DNA of 36,192 nucleotides from Nostoc paludosum FACHB-159 (GCF_014698835.1 NZ_JACJTU010000063.1:1-36192), one strand, 5' to 3'. Positions 1-7,800 are shown, counted from the first letter of the stretch. The notes: generated by a model not told the origin, from the sequence alone. A program made the numbers and translations.

Positions 1-5
1 TTCAG

Positions 6-104
6 TTGCAATTAATCCTGGCTGAAGCGTAATTATAGTTGCAAATAATCCTGGTTTGTAAATGTCTTGATTGCAGGTTTGAGCGATTAGTATTGCAGGT
101 CGTT
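6..104. repeat. Short direct repeats with about 33-bp spacing at the left edge
   Basis: A 16-base word, TTGCAATTAATCCTGG, begins at 6 and recurs with one mismatch (TTGCAAATAATCCTGG) at 39, a period of 33. The shorter word TTGCAG then begins at 71 and 93. The series runs into the 3' end of the kinase gene and may continue beyond the window. The unit is too variable and the copies too few for a CRISPR array. Its nature is unknown. Confidence 0.5.
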
Positions 105-1820
105 ACAGCTACCTTCTCCTAAAGTGGATGTAACAGTTACATCTCCACCGTGTAAACGCGCTAATTTGCGTGTCAAAGCTAAACCCAAACCCGTGCCTTC
201 ATACTGCCGATTTAGCTTCCCATCAAGCTGTTTAAATGGTTGAAATAAAAATTGAAACTGGCTTGAGTCAATCCCAATTCCAGTATCTGAAACGATAAAT
301 TTCATACCTTGCGGTAGTTTTTTGACTACCAACGATATCTCGCCTGCTGCGGTAAATTTAACAGCATTGGTGAGCAAATTAAGTAGCATTTGTTTAATCC
401 GCCGTTCATCAGCAATGCAAGTATCTGCTTCGGGATCGATTTCACATGTGAGTTGCAAACCCTTTTCCAAGGCCCCATCGCGCACTGTTGATATGGCATA
501 GTTACAAATCTCTGACACTGGCAACGGTAAAAGCAACAATTCTTCTTTACCTGCTTCCACTTTAGATAAGTCCAGAATATCGTTAATCACTGCCAGTAAT
601 TGTTCGCCACTAGTGTATATACAATTGATGTATTCCTTCTGTTTTTCATTGAGAGAGCCAACTATTTCTTGTTGTAGCAATTGCGATAAGCCCATGATCG
701 CATTCAGAGGCGTTCGCAGCTCGTGGCTCATGGTTGCTAAAAATTCACTTTTTGCTCGACTAGCTGCTTCTGCTGCTTCTTGGGAAGCACGTAGTTTGAG
801 TTCTGTTTGCTTGCGTTCAGTAATGTCCTCAATCATCGCTAGAAAAAACTCAGGTTGGCCATTGCTGTCTGGAATCACAGAAACAGAGATATGAGTCCAA
901 ACTAAGCTACCATCTTGATGTGGGCAGCGTCTTTCCATTTCAATACGATGTCTATCTGCGGGTTGTTCTTTTACTTCAACCTTTGAAGTTTTTCCTAAAT
1001 CCGTCCGAATTTGCGACACCAATTGTTTGTAAATTTCTAAATCGCCTTTTTGCGTGCAAACGTAATTTGTAAAGCGTTTTCCGTATAACTCTTCTCGGCG
1101 ATATCCTAAAATCTCGCACAGCGCCACATTAGTATCGACTATCTGCGCTTTCATATCTATAAGTGCAATGCCGATAGAAGAACGCTCAAAAATTGCCCGA
1201 AATTTCGCCTCGCTCTGTCTTAGTGCTTCTTGTGCAGCATTTCGCTGGTTTACTTCCATAGCCAAGGTCACGAAATCTGCAATTGAGCCGGCAAAAGTTT
1301 CTTCCTCTAAAGTCCATTGACGACCTTCGCCTACGTGTTCGTGACAGACTACGCCTATTAAAGATCCTTCTAGCCAAATTGGTGCATCCAGCAGAGACGT
1401 GATACCAAAAACAGAAAGATAAGACTCTGATAATTCTTGGGTTCTGGTATCGTTTCTAGCATCATCTACAGCAATGCTACGTTCCTGTTCTAAAGCATGA
1501 AAATAAGCGGGATAATTTATTTTGAAAAGTGAACTACCAAAGCTATGTTCCTTAGTATTGACATCGTATAAATCGATGCATTCCATTTTTGAGCGTTCTT
1601 CATTATATAACCACACCCCGACTCGCTCGACAGAGAGCGTGCGAGCAGCAGTTTCTGTGATTTCCCTAATGGCCGCATTGAGATTACCTTGCTGAAATGT
1701 TTTGCTCCTTGCCAGTTGTACCAAGGTCTGGCTTTGTTTTCGCCGACTATCTTCTCTGATTTGTAAACCCCCTTGGGCTTGGTTATGCTCTGTGATATTT
1801 CTAGCAGCGACCACTTGCAT
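87..1820 (-). CDS. GAF-PAS sensor histidine kinase, probably eroded at both ends
   Basis: Soluble two-component sensor kinase of 577 codons. Visible domains are a GAF domain (about residues 40-195), a PAS domain with its PAC tail ending in MIEDITERK (about 205-337), a HisKA dimerisation domain with SHELRTPLNAI (phospho-acceptor His366) and a HATPase_c domain with an N box (LLNLLTNAVKF), G1 box (VSDTGIGI) and G2 box (GTGLGLAL). No membrane segment is seen. The first residues, MQVVAARNITE, are the last strand of another PAS/PAC domain. In-frame PAS-like sequence continues upstream of this ATG behind a TGA, so the ATG is an internal methionine of a longer ancestral gene. The C-terminus departs from the family just after TLGEGS, ends in NDLQY, and merges with short repeats. 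The catalytic core looks intact, so a shortened kinase may still be made. The signal sensed and the partner regulator are unknown. Confidence 0.8.
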   Translation of the reverse strand: MQVVAARNITEHNQAQGGLQIREDSRRKQSQTLVQLARSKTFQQGNLNAAIREITETAARTLSVERVGVWLYNEERSKMECIDLYDVNTKEHSFGSSLFKINYPAYFHALEQERSIAVDDARNDTRTQELSESYLSVFGITSLLDAPIWLEGSLIGVVCHEHVGEGRQWTLEEETFAGSIADFVTLAMEVNQRNAAQEALRQSEAKFRAIFERSSIGIALIDMKAQIVDTNVALCEILGYRREELYGKRFTNYVCTQKGDLEIYKQLVSQIRTDLGKTSKVEVKEQPADRHRIEMERRCPHQDGSLVWTHISVSVIPDSNGQPEFFLAMIEDITERKQTELKLRASQEAAEAASRAKSEFLATMSHELRTPLNAIMGLSQLLQQEIVGSLNEKQKEYINCIYTSGEQLLAVINDILDLSKVEAGKEELLLLPLPVSEICNYAISTVRDGALEKGLQLTCEIDPEADTCIADERRIKQMLLNLLTNAVKFTAAGEISLVVKKLPQGMKFIVSDTGIGIDSSQFQFLFQPFKQLDGKLNRQYEGTGLGLALTRKLARLHGGDVTVTSTLGEGSCNDLQY

Positions 1821-1989
1821 GAGTTGTCCTCAAGAAGAAATAATTTTGCCTAGCGGTTCTACGGAAAATATAGAACCGTCTTTGTATAACTACAATTACT
1901 CCATAGGGTTTTTCATAACCGGAAACTATATTTGTTTTAATCAAATTTTCTGATTTTGGAATGACGAGTTCCAAATTATAATTTGCCAA
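1821..1989 (-). pseudogene. Remnant of an upstream PAS domain of the kinase
   Basis: On the minus strand, in frame with the kinase, the sequence reads YKDGSIFSVEPLGKIISS, then a TGA at 1832-1830, then GQL and the kinase ATG. The residues on both sides of the TGA read as one continuous PAS/PAC segment joining MQVVAARNITE. Further upstream this frame is closed by a TAG at 1892-1890, while another frame stays open up to 1989. This suggests a frameshift as well. I infer that a longer N-terminal sensory region has decayed. A sequencing error could explain one lesion but is unlikely to explain all of them. Confidence 0.55.
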
Positions 1990-2402
1990 TCAGTTCTGCA
2001 TATTTATACCAGTTTATTTACCCCAACGAATCATAATTGGCATTTAAAATCATTTAGCTATCAAGTAGTATAGTATTTTAAAAAGTTGGCTTGCACAGCC
2101 AATGTAATCATTACATCACTTAAGCCAGTGGGCCTAAATAATTATTGTTGGCATAAGCCAGGTAACAGGAGGGGAAAGAGTTTGAGACGTGTTTAATTTT
2201 CTTCATATAGTTTTGTTTTATTGTGCTGACTTACTTAATTACCATAATTGCTACCTTGATACCAAGTGATACCGCTCGTGAGCTTTGGATTCTTAGTTTG
2301 TCCAGACTAGCAGAATATCTTTGAATTCCCCTACAGAAAGATATGTAATGACTTGAATTTTGCGAGAATTAAGTTAATGGTAGCTGTTGCAAAGGTGGAG
2401 CG
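1990..2402. other. Intergenic region between divergent genes
   Basis: This 413-base stretch separates the kinase remnant (minus) from the cobalamin-binding-like gene (plus). It holds no convincing reading frame. The downstream gene has a good ribosome binding site (AAGGTGGAG just before its ATG). The stretch at 2155-2180 (AAGCCAGGTAACAGG, then GGGGAAAG) superficially recalls parts of a cobalamin riboswitch, but the conserved elements are incomplete and out of order. Confidence 0.5.
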
Positions 2403-3329
2403 ATGATAGATAGTAATGTAAGAATTGTTTCCTTAATTCCCGGCGGAACAGAGATTTTAGCGGCATTAGGATTGGTTAATGCTATTGTGGGGCGATCGCA
2501 CGAATGCGATTATCCCCCAGAAATCCAAAATCGCCCCATTTGTACCCAAGCGCGTCTAAACTCCGATGCCTCCAGCAGCCAAATTCACGATGAGGTAAAC
2601 AGTTTGCTGCAATCCGCTCTCAGTATCTATCAAATAAAAACAGATGTTTTAGAGCAGTTGCAACCTACTCACATTCTCACTCAAGACCAGTGTGATGTCT
2701 GTGCTGTTAGCTTACACGAAGTCGAAAAAGCAGTTGCTACGCTCGTTGAAAGTCAACCCCAGATTATTTCTTTACAACCTAATATTCTCCAAGATATTTG
2801 TGCCGACATTGAACGAGTAGGCAATATTTTCGGTGTAGACTCAGTAAAAGTCATAGAAAATTTAGAGGCTCGCGTCAAAATTTGTCAGCAAAGAATCCAA
2901 GGACTTGATTTAAATGAGCTGCCCACCGTCGCTTGCATCGAGTGGACTGATCCCTTGATGGTAGCAGCAAATTGGATTCCAGAATTAGTCAACTTGTCTG
3001 GAGGGCAATCCCTGTTTAGTGTCGCAGGTCAACCTTCTCCCCATTTACCGTGGGAAACACTAATAGCAAGTAATCCTGATGTAATTGTTTTTATGCCTTG
3101 CGGTTTTGATTTAAACCGCACCCGCCAAGAAGCCCAACTGTTAACTCAACTTCCTGAATGGCAGCAACTACACGCTACCAAAACTGGTAGAGTCTATATT
3201 ACTGATGGCAATTCTTACTTCAATCGTCCAGGGCCGCGACTGGTAGATTCTTTAGAAATTTTGGCAGAAATCTTACATCCAGAAATTTTTCAATACGGCT
3301 ACAAAGGAACTGGTTGGGAACCTTTGTAA
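2403..3329 (+). CDS. Cobalamin-binding protein, BtuF/periplasmic-binding fold, apparently cytosolic
   Basis: The 308-residue product has the two-lobed BtuF/FhuD-type substrate-binding fold. The N-terminus shows the family opening RIVSLIPGGTEILAALGL, followed by VGRSHECDYP. The C-terminal lobe has GRVYITDGNSYFNRPGPRL. There is no signal peptide or lipobox, unlike the ABC-transporter subunit BtuF, so the protein should stay in the cytoplasm. Related stand-alone proteins are usually annotated as cobalamin-binding; the true ligand is not shown by the sequence. A Cys pair lies in the middle (QDQCDVCAVS). The ATG at 2403 is preceded by a strong GGTGGAG site. No transporter permease or ATPase lies nearby, which argues for a role in handling or storing a cofactor rather than in import. 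Confidence 0.75.
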   Translation: MIDSNVRIVSLIPGGTEILAALGLVNAIVGRSHECDYPPEIQNRPICTQARLNSDASSSQIHDEVNSLLQSALSIYQIKTDVLEQLQPTHILTQDQCDVCAVSLHEVEKAVATLVESQPQIISLQPNILQDICADIERVGNIFGVDSVKVIENLEARVKICQQRIQGLDLNELPTVACIEWTDPLMVAANWIPELVNLSGGQSLFSVAGQPSPHLPWETLIASNPDVIVFMPCGFDLNRTRQEAQLLTQLPEWQQLHATKTGRVYITDGNSYFNRPGPRLVDSLEILAEILHPEIFQYGYKGTGWEPL

Positions 3330-3343
3330 AGAAGGATTCAGGA

Positions 3344-3390
3344 GTCAGAATTCAGAACTCAGAATTCACAACTCAGAATTCAGAATTCAA
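3344..3390. repeat. CAGAATTCAGAA-type short tandem repeat
   Basis: Just after the stop of the preceding gene the sequence iterates variants of CAGAATTCAGAACT, with GAATTC appearing repeatedly. This is one of several low-complexity tracts in the window and resembles the short tandem repeats common between genes in Nostocales. Confidence 0.75.
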
Positions 3391-3558
3391 TATTTAATAT
3401 CAATTTCACTCTCACTGGATAATTTGATTTAAAACCTTGCGACCTCAGAATTTGCGAATCAATCAATAGGTTTAAGCCGCCGTCAAATCTATAATTTGGT
3501 GCTTCTATTGTGATGGGTTTGAATGTCCTACGAAGAATAATTGCGGCTCCTGAATTCT

Positions 3559-3861
3559 TCAAGGTGTTTGTTCAGAATCAGATGCTGCTTCATTGTTAAA
3601 TAACAGTAGACGTGCAGCAAGGATAGCAAATCCCACAGCAGCGATCGCTTTCATCAAGCGTGCGGGTAATAATTCTGCCACTGCTCCTCCCGCTAATGCT
3701 CCCAAAAAGCTTGTTAATATTAGCGCTGCTGCGGTGCCAAAAAATACAGCACGTGGAGATTGACAACGACCAGTAAGTGCGATCGCTGCTAGCTGACTTT
3801 TGTCACCTAATTCTGATAAAAAAACTGTAATAAAGCTCAGTCCAAGAAGATGCCAATCCAT
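3559..3861 (-). CDS. Half-size Gdt1/UPF0016 cation exchanger, second of pair
   Basis: A 100-residue membrane protein with three predicted helices and one copy of the UPF0016 signature E-x-G-D-K-S (SELGDKSQLAAIALTG), followed by a second helix (VFFGTAAALILTSFLGALAGG) and a third (AIAAVGFAILAARLLLF). Full-length family members (yeast Gdt1, human TMEM165, plant PAM71, cyanobacterial Mnx) carry two such halves and move Mn2+/Ca2+, probably in exchange for protons. This gene and its upstream neighbour each supply one half, so a heterodimer is expected. I chose the ATG at 3861 because the open frame above it is repeat-like, with no family similarity. Paired half-size exchangers of this family in Anabaena have been named Hmx1/Hmx2. 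I believe this is such a pair but give no symbol, because I cannot decide which is which. Confidence 0.85.
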   Translation of the reverse strand: MDWHLLGLSFITVFLSELGDKSQLAAIALTGRCQSPRAVFFGTAAALILTSFLGALAGGAVAELLPARLMKAIAAVGFAILAARLLLFNNEAASDSEQTP

Positions 3862-3998
3862 ATTTTTAAGGGGGGAGTAGGTGGCCACAGAGAGCAAGGG
3901 GATGGGGAGATGGGGGGATGGGGAGACAAGGGGATAAATTACAATAAGTCTTTCCTCCGAAGTCCCCTTGTCCTCTTTCCATGCCCCATTCCCAATAA

Positions 3999-4436
3999 TT
4001 AATAACCAATAAATACATCCCAAAATAGCATTAGAGAAATCAACAACAACATTACACCTGCTGATTTTTCTACGGTTTTTGGGCTGAGTCGGCTGGCTAT
4101 CCAACAACCTAAAAGTACACCCAATAAGCTGGTAGTTATGAGCGCAGCCGCAGATCCAATAAATACTACCCACGGTGAATGAGATTGTGCACTCATTAAC
4201 AGGGTTGATAACTGAGTCTTATCTCCAATTTCTGCTAAAAAGATAGTTATGAATGTTGTACCAAAAACTACTAGCGCTGATTCCTGCTTTCGAGGACTAT
4301 CCGCAACTACAGACTCAACTGGCAGGCACTGAGCAGAAGTTAAGTTAAAATCATTACTGTCTTTCAGTTCTAGCTCGATCTCAGATGGAGATATGCCAGA
4401 AATTTCTAAAGGTGCAGAGTCTAGTTTCACAGGCAA
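3999..4436 (-). CDS. Half-size Gdt1/UPF0016 cation exchanger, first of pair
   Basis: A 145-residue protein. The first 50 or so residues are polar and acidic (SEIELELKDSNDF) and probably cytosolic. They are followed by a membrane region with the signature FLAEIGDKTQLSTLLMS (E-x-G-D-K-T) and two further helices (VVFIGSAAALITTSLLGVLLG and KSAGVMLLLISLMLFWDVF). It ends 137 bases upstream of the second half-gene, in the same direction, so the two are probably co-transcribed and assemble into one manganese or calcium exchanger. The acidic N-terminal extension is absent from the partner. I see no recognisable Mn-sensing riboswitch upstream; that region instead carries a perfect palindrome. Confidence 0.85.
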   Translation of the reverse strand: MPVKLDSAPLEISGISPSEIELELKDSNDFNLTSAQCLPVESVVADSPRKQESALVVFGTTFITIFLAEIGDKTQLSTLLMSAQSHSPWVVFIGSAAALITTSLLGVLLGCWIASRLSPKTVEKSAGVMLLLISLMLFWDVFIGY

Positions 4437-4649
4437 TAGTTTTCTTGCTAGGTTGTTTTCATATTTCTATCATATTCTCAGATTTTTGTAATAAATTGCA
4501 ACTCCAGACAAAAAAAGTGAGGATGGAGTGTCAATCGATTTTGGATCGATCGCGAGGATACTGACTCGCAAATAGATTTCTATTTGTGCTGGTGTAGCAT
4601 CCCACATCAAAACCCAGACCCCAGGATTTTTCGGGATTCCAACAGATTT

Positions 4650-4674
4650 AGAGACGTTGCAATGCAACGTCTCT
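4650..4674. repeat. Perfect interspersed palindrome (AGAGACGTTGCA arms)
   Basis: The 12-base arms AGAGACGTTGCA and TGCAACGTCTCT flank a single A. The same outer sequence, AGAGACGTT, recurs in a palindrome inside recJ at 6647-6676. This element lies between the YkgJ-like gene and the exchanger pair. Confidence 0.85.
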
Positions 4675-4718
4675 ACCAGGCATTTTGTGAGTAACCGAAA
4701 TAATCTAAAATCGGCAGA

Positions 4719-5069
4719 TCAAAAGCCAACAGCTCGCTCAAATCTTAGTATTTCTAAACTGCGATCGCCATACACTCCTTCTATTTGTTGACGACAGCAG
4801 TCAATGGCAAAGTCATTGAGTTCTTCTGCTTCAACGCCATACATATCTTGAAATACTTCTGACTCCACGCGGCAAAAGCGCGGACGATTTGGATAGATGC
4901 AGCACTCTCGCGTTGTATGGTCAAAATTAATGCACCATCCTCCTTCACCTACCATACTGAGGTAAAGTTCTAGTTCTGTCGGTGAGAGATAGTCATCCAA
5001 ATCTGGACGCTCTGCTGGATCTAGATGACAGCAGGCTCCACATTGCTTAACACATTGCCAAGTTGCCAT
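4719..5069 (-). CDS. YkgJ-family cysteine-cluster protein
   Basis: A 116-residue soluble protein with the family pattern C-x3-C-x2-CC near the start (CVKQCGACCHLDP), then a lone Cys (GGWCINFD), ECCIYPNRPRFCRVE and DCCRQQ. These conserved cysteines fit the zinc- or iron-binding YkgJ (CxxCxxCC) family; the metal and the biochemical role are not established. The start ATG at 5069 is followed at once by the first cysteine motif, as is usual. The region upstream is an ATTGGGG repeat tract. The gene runs in the same direction as the exchanger pair but is 282 bases away, so operon membership is uncertain. Confidence 0.8.
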   Translation of the reverse strand: MATWQCVKQCGACCHLDPAERPDLDDYLSPTELELYLSMVGEGGWCINFDHTTRECCIYPNRPRFCRVESEVFQDMYGVEAEELNDFAIDCCRQQIEGVYGDRSLEILRFERAVGF

Positions 5070-5070
5070 T

Positions 5071-5097
5071 TGGGATTGGGGATTGGGGACTGGGTAT
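5071..5097. repeat. ATTGGGG/ACTGGG heptamer repeat tract
   Basis: Consecutive copies of GGGATTG and GGGACTG lie directly upstream of the YkgJ-like start codon. They match the STRR1-type heptamer CCCCA(A/G)T described from Anabaena/Nostoc genomes. Confidence 0.8.
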
Positions 5098-5399
5098 TAT
5101 AACGATTCTAGTTTGGATACAACACCTTGTAGGGTAGCACAGCTATAGTATTGAACCTCTGTATTTTAGGCTATTGAGAATAGCTATGAGAATTGGGCAT
5201 TGGGTACTGGGTACTAGAAGTATTTTGGATCTTATTCTTTATTCCCCAGTCCCCAGAACCAATCCATCACATTTTATGTTTTTTCTTATAATTTTGTTAA
5301 GTAAATTAAATTCTATAGCCCGTAGCCAGATATGATCGATTGCGGGTTTCCTAACTAAGTTATTGGCTTTTATAAACAGTTAGCAGGAGAAAAGAAAAA

Positions 5400-5543
5400 A
5401 TGTTTGACGCTGTGTCTGATTTATTTAATGCTCTTAGCAGCATCAATTGGGAAGTTATTTTCCAATTACTATCTGTAGCGCTAATTGTGATTGCTGGGCC
5501 GGCGGTAATATTTGTGCTGGCATTTCGCAACGGTAACCTTTAA
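5400..5543 (+). CDS. psb30: Photosystem II protein Psb30 (Ycf12)
   Basis: A 47-codon gene. After a short lumenal or stromal N-terminus (MFDAVSDLFNALSSINW) comes one membrane helix (EVIFQLLSVALIVIAGPAVI) and the tail FVLAFRNGNL. The IAGP motif and the ending A-x-R-x-GNL are hallmarks of Psb30/Ycf12, a single-helix subunit at the edge of photosystem II near PsbJ and cytochrome b559, which helps stabilise the complex. The length is as expected. The ribosome binding site AGCAGGAGAAAAG sits just before the ATG. It stands alone, transcribed away from the YkgJ-like gene and towards recJ. A TATGAT at 5331-5336 could be a -10 element, but no clear -35 is visible. Confidence 0.92.
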   Translation: MFDAVSDLFNALSSINWEVIFQLLSVALIVIAGPAVIFVLAFRNGNL

Positions 5544-5573
5544 GAGTCCTGAGTGCTGAGTGCTGAGGAACCA

Positions 5574-5660
5574 CTGACGGGTACGCAGGAGTCTCCCCAA
5601 CTGGAGGAGGCAGTGCCGTCTTGGGGGTTTCCCCCATGAGTAACTGCCGTCAAGTGGCGT
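5574..5660. repeat. Dispersed repeat, copy 1 (related to 23233-23350)
   Basis: This element lies between psb30 and recJ. It shares long exact words with the element downstream of bamA: CTTGGGGGTTTCCCCCAT, AACTGCCGTCAAGTGGCGT and TGGAGGAGGCAGTG. GGGGGTTTCCCCC is itself palindromic. It could be a non-autonomous mobile repeat. Confidence 0.8.
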
Positions 5661-5700
5661 TGCTGAGTAAAAGAAAATTTGGGAATTTGCAACTCAGAAC

Positions 5701-7800
5701 TCATAACTCAGCACTAGGTAGTGATAATGCTTGCAGGGCTGCCTGGATAATACTGTCATACTGTGGTTGAGAAATATCAACTTGTTTGGCATCTTGACGA
5801 TTAGTGCCAAGCAAGCCGTTTAACTGTCCTGGTTGCATAGCTAAGACTTTGCCTTCAGGATTTTTAATTCTTAATTCTGCTGCCAAACCATTTTTATAGA
5901 AACCACAAGTATACTTTCGCTGATTGTATTCAAAAGTGGTGCTCGAAGAAGTAGGTGGCGAAACAAAAAATTCTTGAACCTGAATTGGTAATCTGGCACC
6001 TACTAACTCTAGCTCGATGGTGGTGTTACCGTTAAAGTTATTTTCTCGCAGTTTATAAGCAACATCCAACCACGATGGTAGATGGAAGTAATCGCGCCAA
6101 CGCCAAGCGATCGCTTTAATTCTATACTGTTGACCATCAATAGTTTGGGCAATTGTTAGTTTAATGTGACCCTTACCAACAATTTGCTGTTCAATCACTT
6201 TCACATTAGGTGTCCAAAAGACGGGATCGGGATTGTCGATACCGCAAGGATGCAAGGCGTTAAGCTGTTGATAAAGCTCGTGATTGATTTGATTGAGGCT
6301 AATTTCGGCATCAATTTTCAGCAGAGGCTTGAGATGTTGGGGTTCAAGACATCCATTGGCAAACTCAATCAAACGCGATCGCAACGTCTGTAAATTTTCT
6401 GCTGCTAGGGAAAATCCACCGGCTGCTTTGTGTCCGCCATACTTGCCTAGTAAGTCGTGACAATATTCCAAAGCTGCAAACACATCAAACTCTGGAATTC
6501 CTCGTGCGGAACCGCGTATGTGTTGCTCATCTTCATAGGTACCAATGAACACAGGGACGCCATAGCGTTCTACCAAGCGGGAGGCGACGATACCGATAAC
6601 GCCGTGATGCCAATTTGGTTGGACAACGACTAATACACGGTCTTGCTGTAGAGACGTTACATGTAACGTCTCTACAACAGCGATCGCTTCTTGCTCAATT
6701 TGTTCGCACATCTGCTGGCGACTGATATTTATTTGTTCGCACTGCATTGCTCTTTCCAGTGCCAGCCCCATATCATCTGTAGTTAGCAGTTCAATCACAG
6801 TCTGCGGATTACCAATTCGACCAATAGCATTAATTCGCGGCCCCAGGCGAAATCCGATATCTTCAGGCTTCAGGGATTTTGAATTTTGGATTTTGGATTT
6901 TGGATTGGGAGTTTTCTCGTCTGCTGGCTCATCTCCCCTCGCTTGGACTCCAGCTACTTGAATTAACGCTTGGACTCCAGCTAAGTTGGATTTGGGTAGA
7001 TGCTGTAAACCGCGTTTCACCCAGCGACGATTGACACCAGTTAAGGGAGCTAAATCTGCGATCGTGCCCAGTGTAAATAGCGCTAACATCGGTCTAATTA
7101 AACCTTTAGTCTCTCCTAGCTGTTGTGCTAGAGACACTGCCAAAATATAGGCGACACCAACACCAGCAACACCCCGATAAGGTGAGGATTCGGCTATGAG
7201 TTTGGGGTTGAGGATGGCATTGGCTGGTGGTAGTTTTTGGGGGATGTCGTGGTGGTCTGTGATAATAACTGCAAGACCGAGTTCTCTAGCTCTAGCTACT
7301 GGTTCAAATGCAGAGATGCCATTATCTACAGTGAGAATTAATCCTACTCCTTCAGTATGAAATTCTTCAACTATACGTTTATTAATACCGTAACCTTCGT
7401 GCATCCGACTGGGAATAGCATAATCTACTTGTGCGCCTAAAGTCCGTAGGCTACGCAAAAGTAAAGCAGTGCTAGTCATACCATCAGCATCGTAGTCGCC
7501 ACAAATAGCGATTTTTGTTTGAGAGGCGATCGCATTTTCCAATAACTCTATACTAATGGCCAAATCTGGAAATTCTTCTAAAGGCGAAGGCAACACTAAA
7601 GACTCTGGTTCTAAAAATTCTTGTGCTGCTTTTGGTGTCTCAATACCGCGATTAATTAACAGCTGGCTGATGATGGGTGAAAGATTTGTCTGTTCAGCTA
7701 GCTTTTGAGCTAGCTGAGTTTGCTGTGGATAAATTTGCCAACGCTGATTGGGTAGGGATCTGATTTGTTTTAAGGATTCAGTTAAAGGTCGGTCTGGCAC
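5701..7800 (-). CDS. recJ: Single-stranded-DNA exonuclease RecJ
   Basis: A 699-residue DHH-family nuclease that degrades single-stranded DNA 5' to 3' in recombination and mismatch repair. Motif I is GDYDADGMTS (about 101-110), motif II VDNGIS, the DHH motif ITDHHDIP (about 180-187), and motif IV YRGVAGVGVAYILA. The DHHA1 nucleic-acid-binding part has GKYGGHKAAGGFS near residue 455. A C-terminal OB-like region follows. The start is GTG at 7800. Two segments are odd. Residues 297-308 (TPNPKSKIQNSK) derive from an iterated GATTTTG sequence, and residues 375-385 fall exactly on a 30-base perfect palindrome. Both keep the frame and lie between conserved motifs, so the enzyme is probably active. 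The gene stands alone, convergent with psb30. Confidence 0.93.
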   Translation of the reverse strand: MPDRPLTESLKQIRSLPNQRWQIYPQQTQLAQKLAEQTNLSPIISQLLINRGIETPKAAQEFLEPESLVLPSPLEEFPDLAISIELLENAIASQTKIAICGDYDADGMTSTALLLRSLRTLGAQVDYAIPSRMHEGYGINKRIVEEFHTEGVGLILTVDNGISAFEPVARARELGLAVIITDHHDIPQKLPPANAILNPKLIAESSPYRGVAGVGVAYILAVSLAQQLGETKGLIRPMLALFTLGTIADLAPLTGVNRRWVKRGLQHLPKSNLAGVQALIQVAGVQARGDEPADEKTPNPKSKIQNSKSLKPEDIGFRLGPRINAIGRIGNPQTVIELLTTDDMGLALERAMQCEQINISRQQMCEQIEQEAIAVVETLHVTSLQQDRVLVVVQPNWHHGVIGIVASRLVERYGVPVFIGTYEDEQHIRGSARGIPEFDVFAALEYCHDLLGKYGGHKAAGGFSLAAENLQTLRSRLIEFANGCLEPQHLKPLLKIDAEISLNQINHELYQQLNALHPCGIDNPDPVFWTPNVKVIEQQIVGKGHIKLTIAQTIDGQQYRIKAIAWRWRDYFHLPSWLDVAYKLRENNFNGNTTIELELVGARLPIQVQEFFVSPPTSSSTTFEYNQRKYTCGFYKNGLAAELRIKNPEGKVLAMQPGQLNGLLGTNRQDAKQVDISQPQYDSIIQAALQALSLPSAEL
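6647..6676. repeat. Perfect 30-bp palindrome inside recJ
   Basis: The arms TGTAGAGACGTTACA (6647-6661) and TGTAACGTCTCTACA (6662-6676) meet without a loop. The core AGAGACGTT matches the intergenic palindrome at 4650-4674. It is 30 bases long and is read through in frame as part of RecJ (VETLHVTSLQQ). Confidence 0.9.
6874..6910. repeat. GATTTTG-type iterated repeat inside recJ
   Basis: About 37 bases of near-tandem TTTTGGATT units lie in the recJ frame and encode NPKSKIQNSK on the minus strand. The same kind of tract is normally found between genes in Nostocales. Confidence 0.8.

Noticed and set aside
1..104. CRISPR array
   Set aside because: Only two good copies, spacing made of related rather than unique sequence, and no cas genes in the window.
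2121..2190. Possible cobalamin riboswitch before the cobalamin-binding-like gene
   Set aside because: Only fragments resembling AAG.CAGG and GGGGAAAG are seen; the order and the GCCACTG and other conserved parts do not fit.
3380..3562. 60-codon minus-strand frame starting with TTG that overlaps the stop of the exchanger gene
   Set aside because: Starts and ends in GAATTCAG repeat sequence, has no ribosome binding site and no family resemblance. Probably chance.
3862..4173. Long N-terminal extension of the second exchanger half
   Set aside because: It overlaps the first half-gene in another phase and includes low-complexity sequence; ATG 3861 starts the family similarity.
4470..4667. 65-codon minus-strand frame upstream of the exchanger pair
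   Set aside because: Begins inside the palindromic repeat and shows no domain or ribosome binding site.
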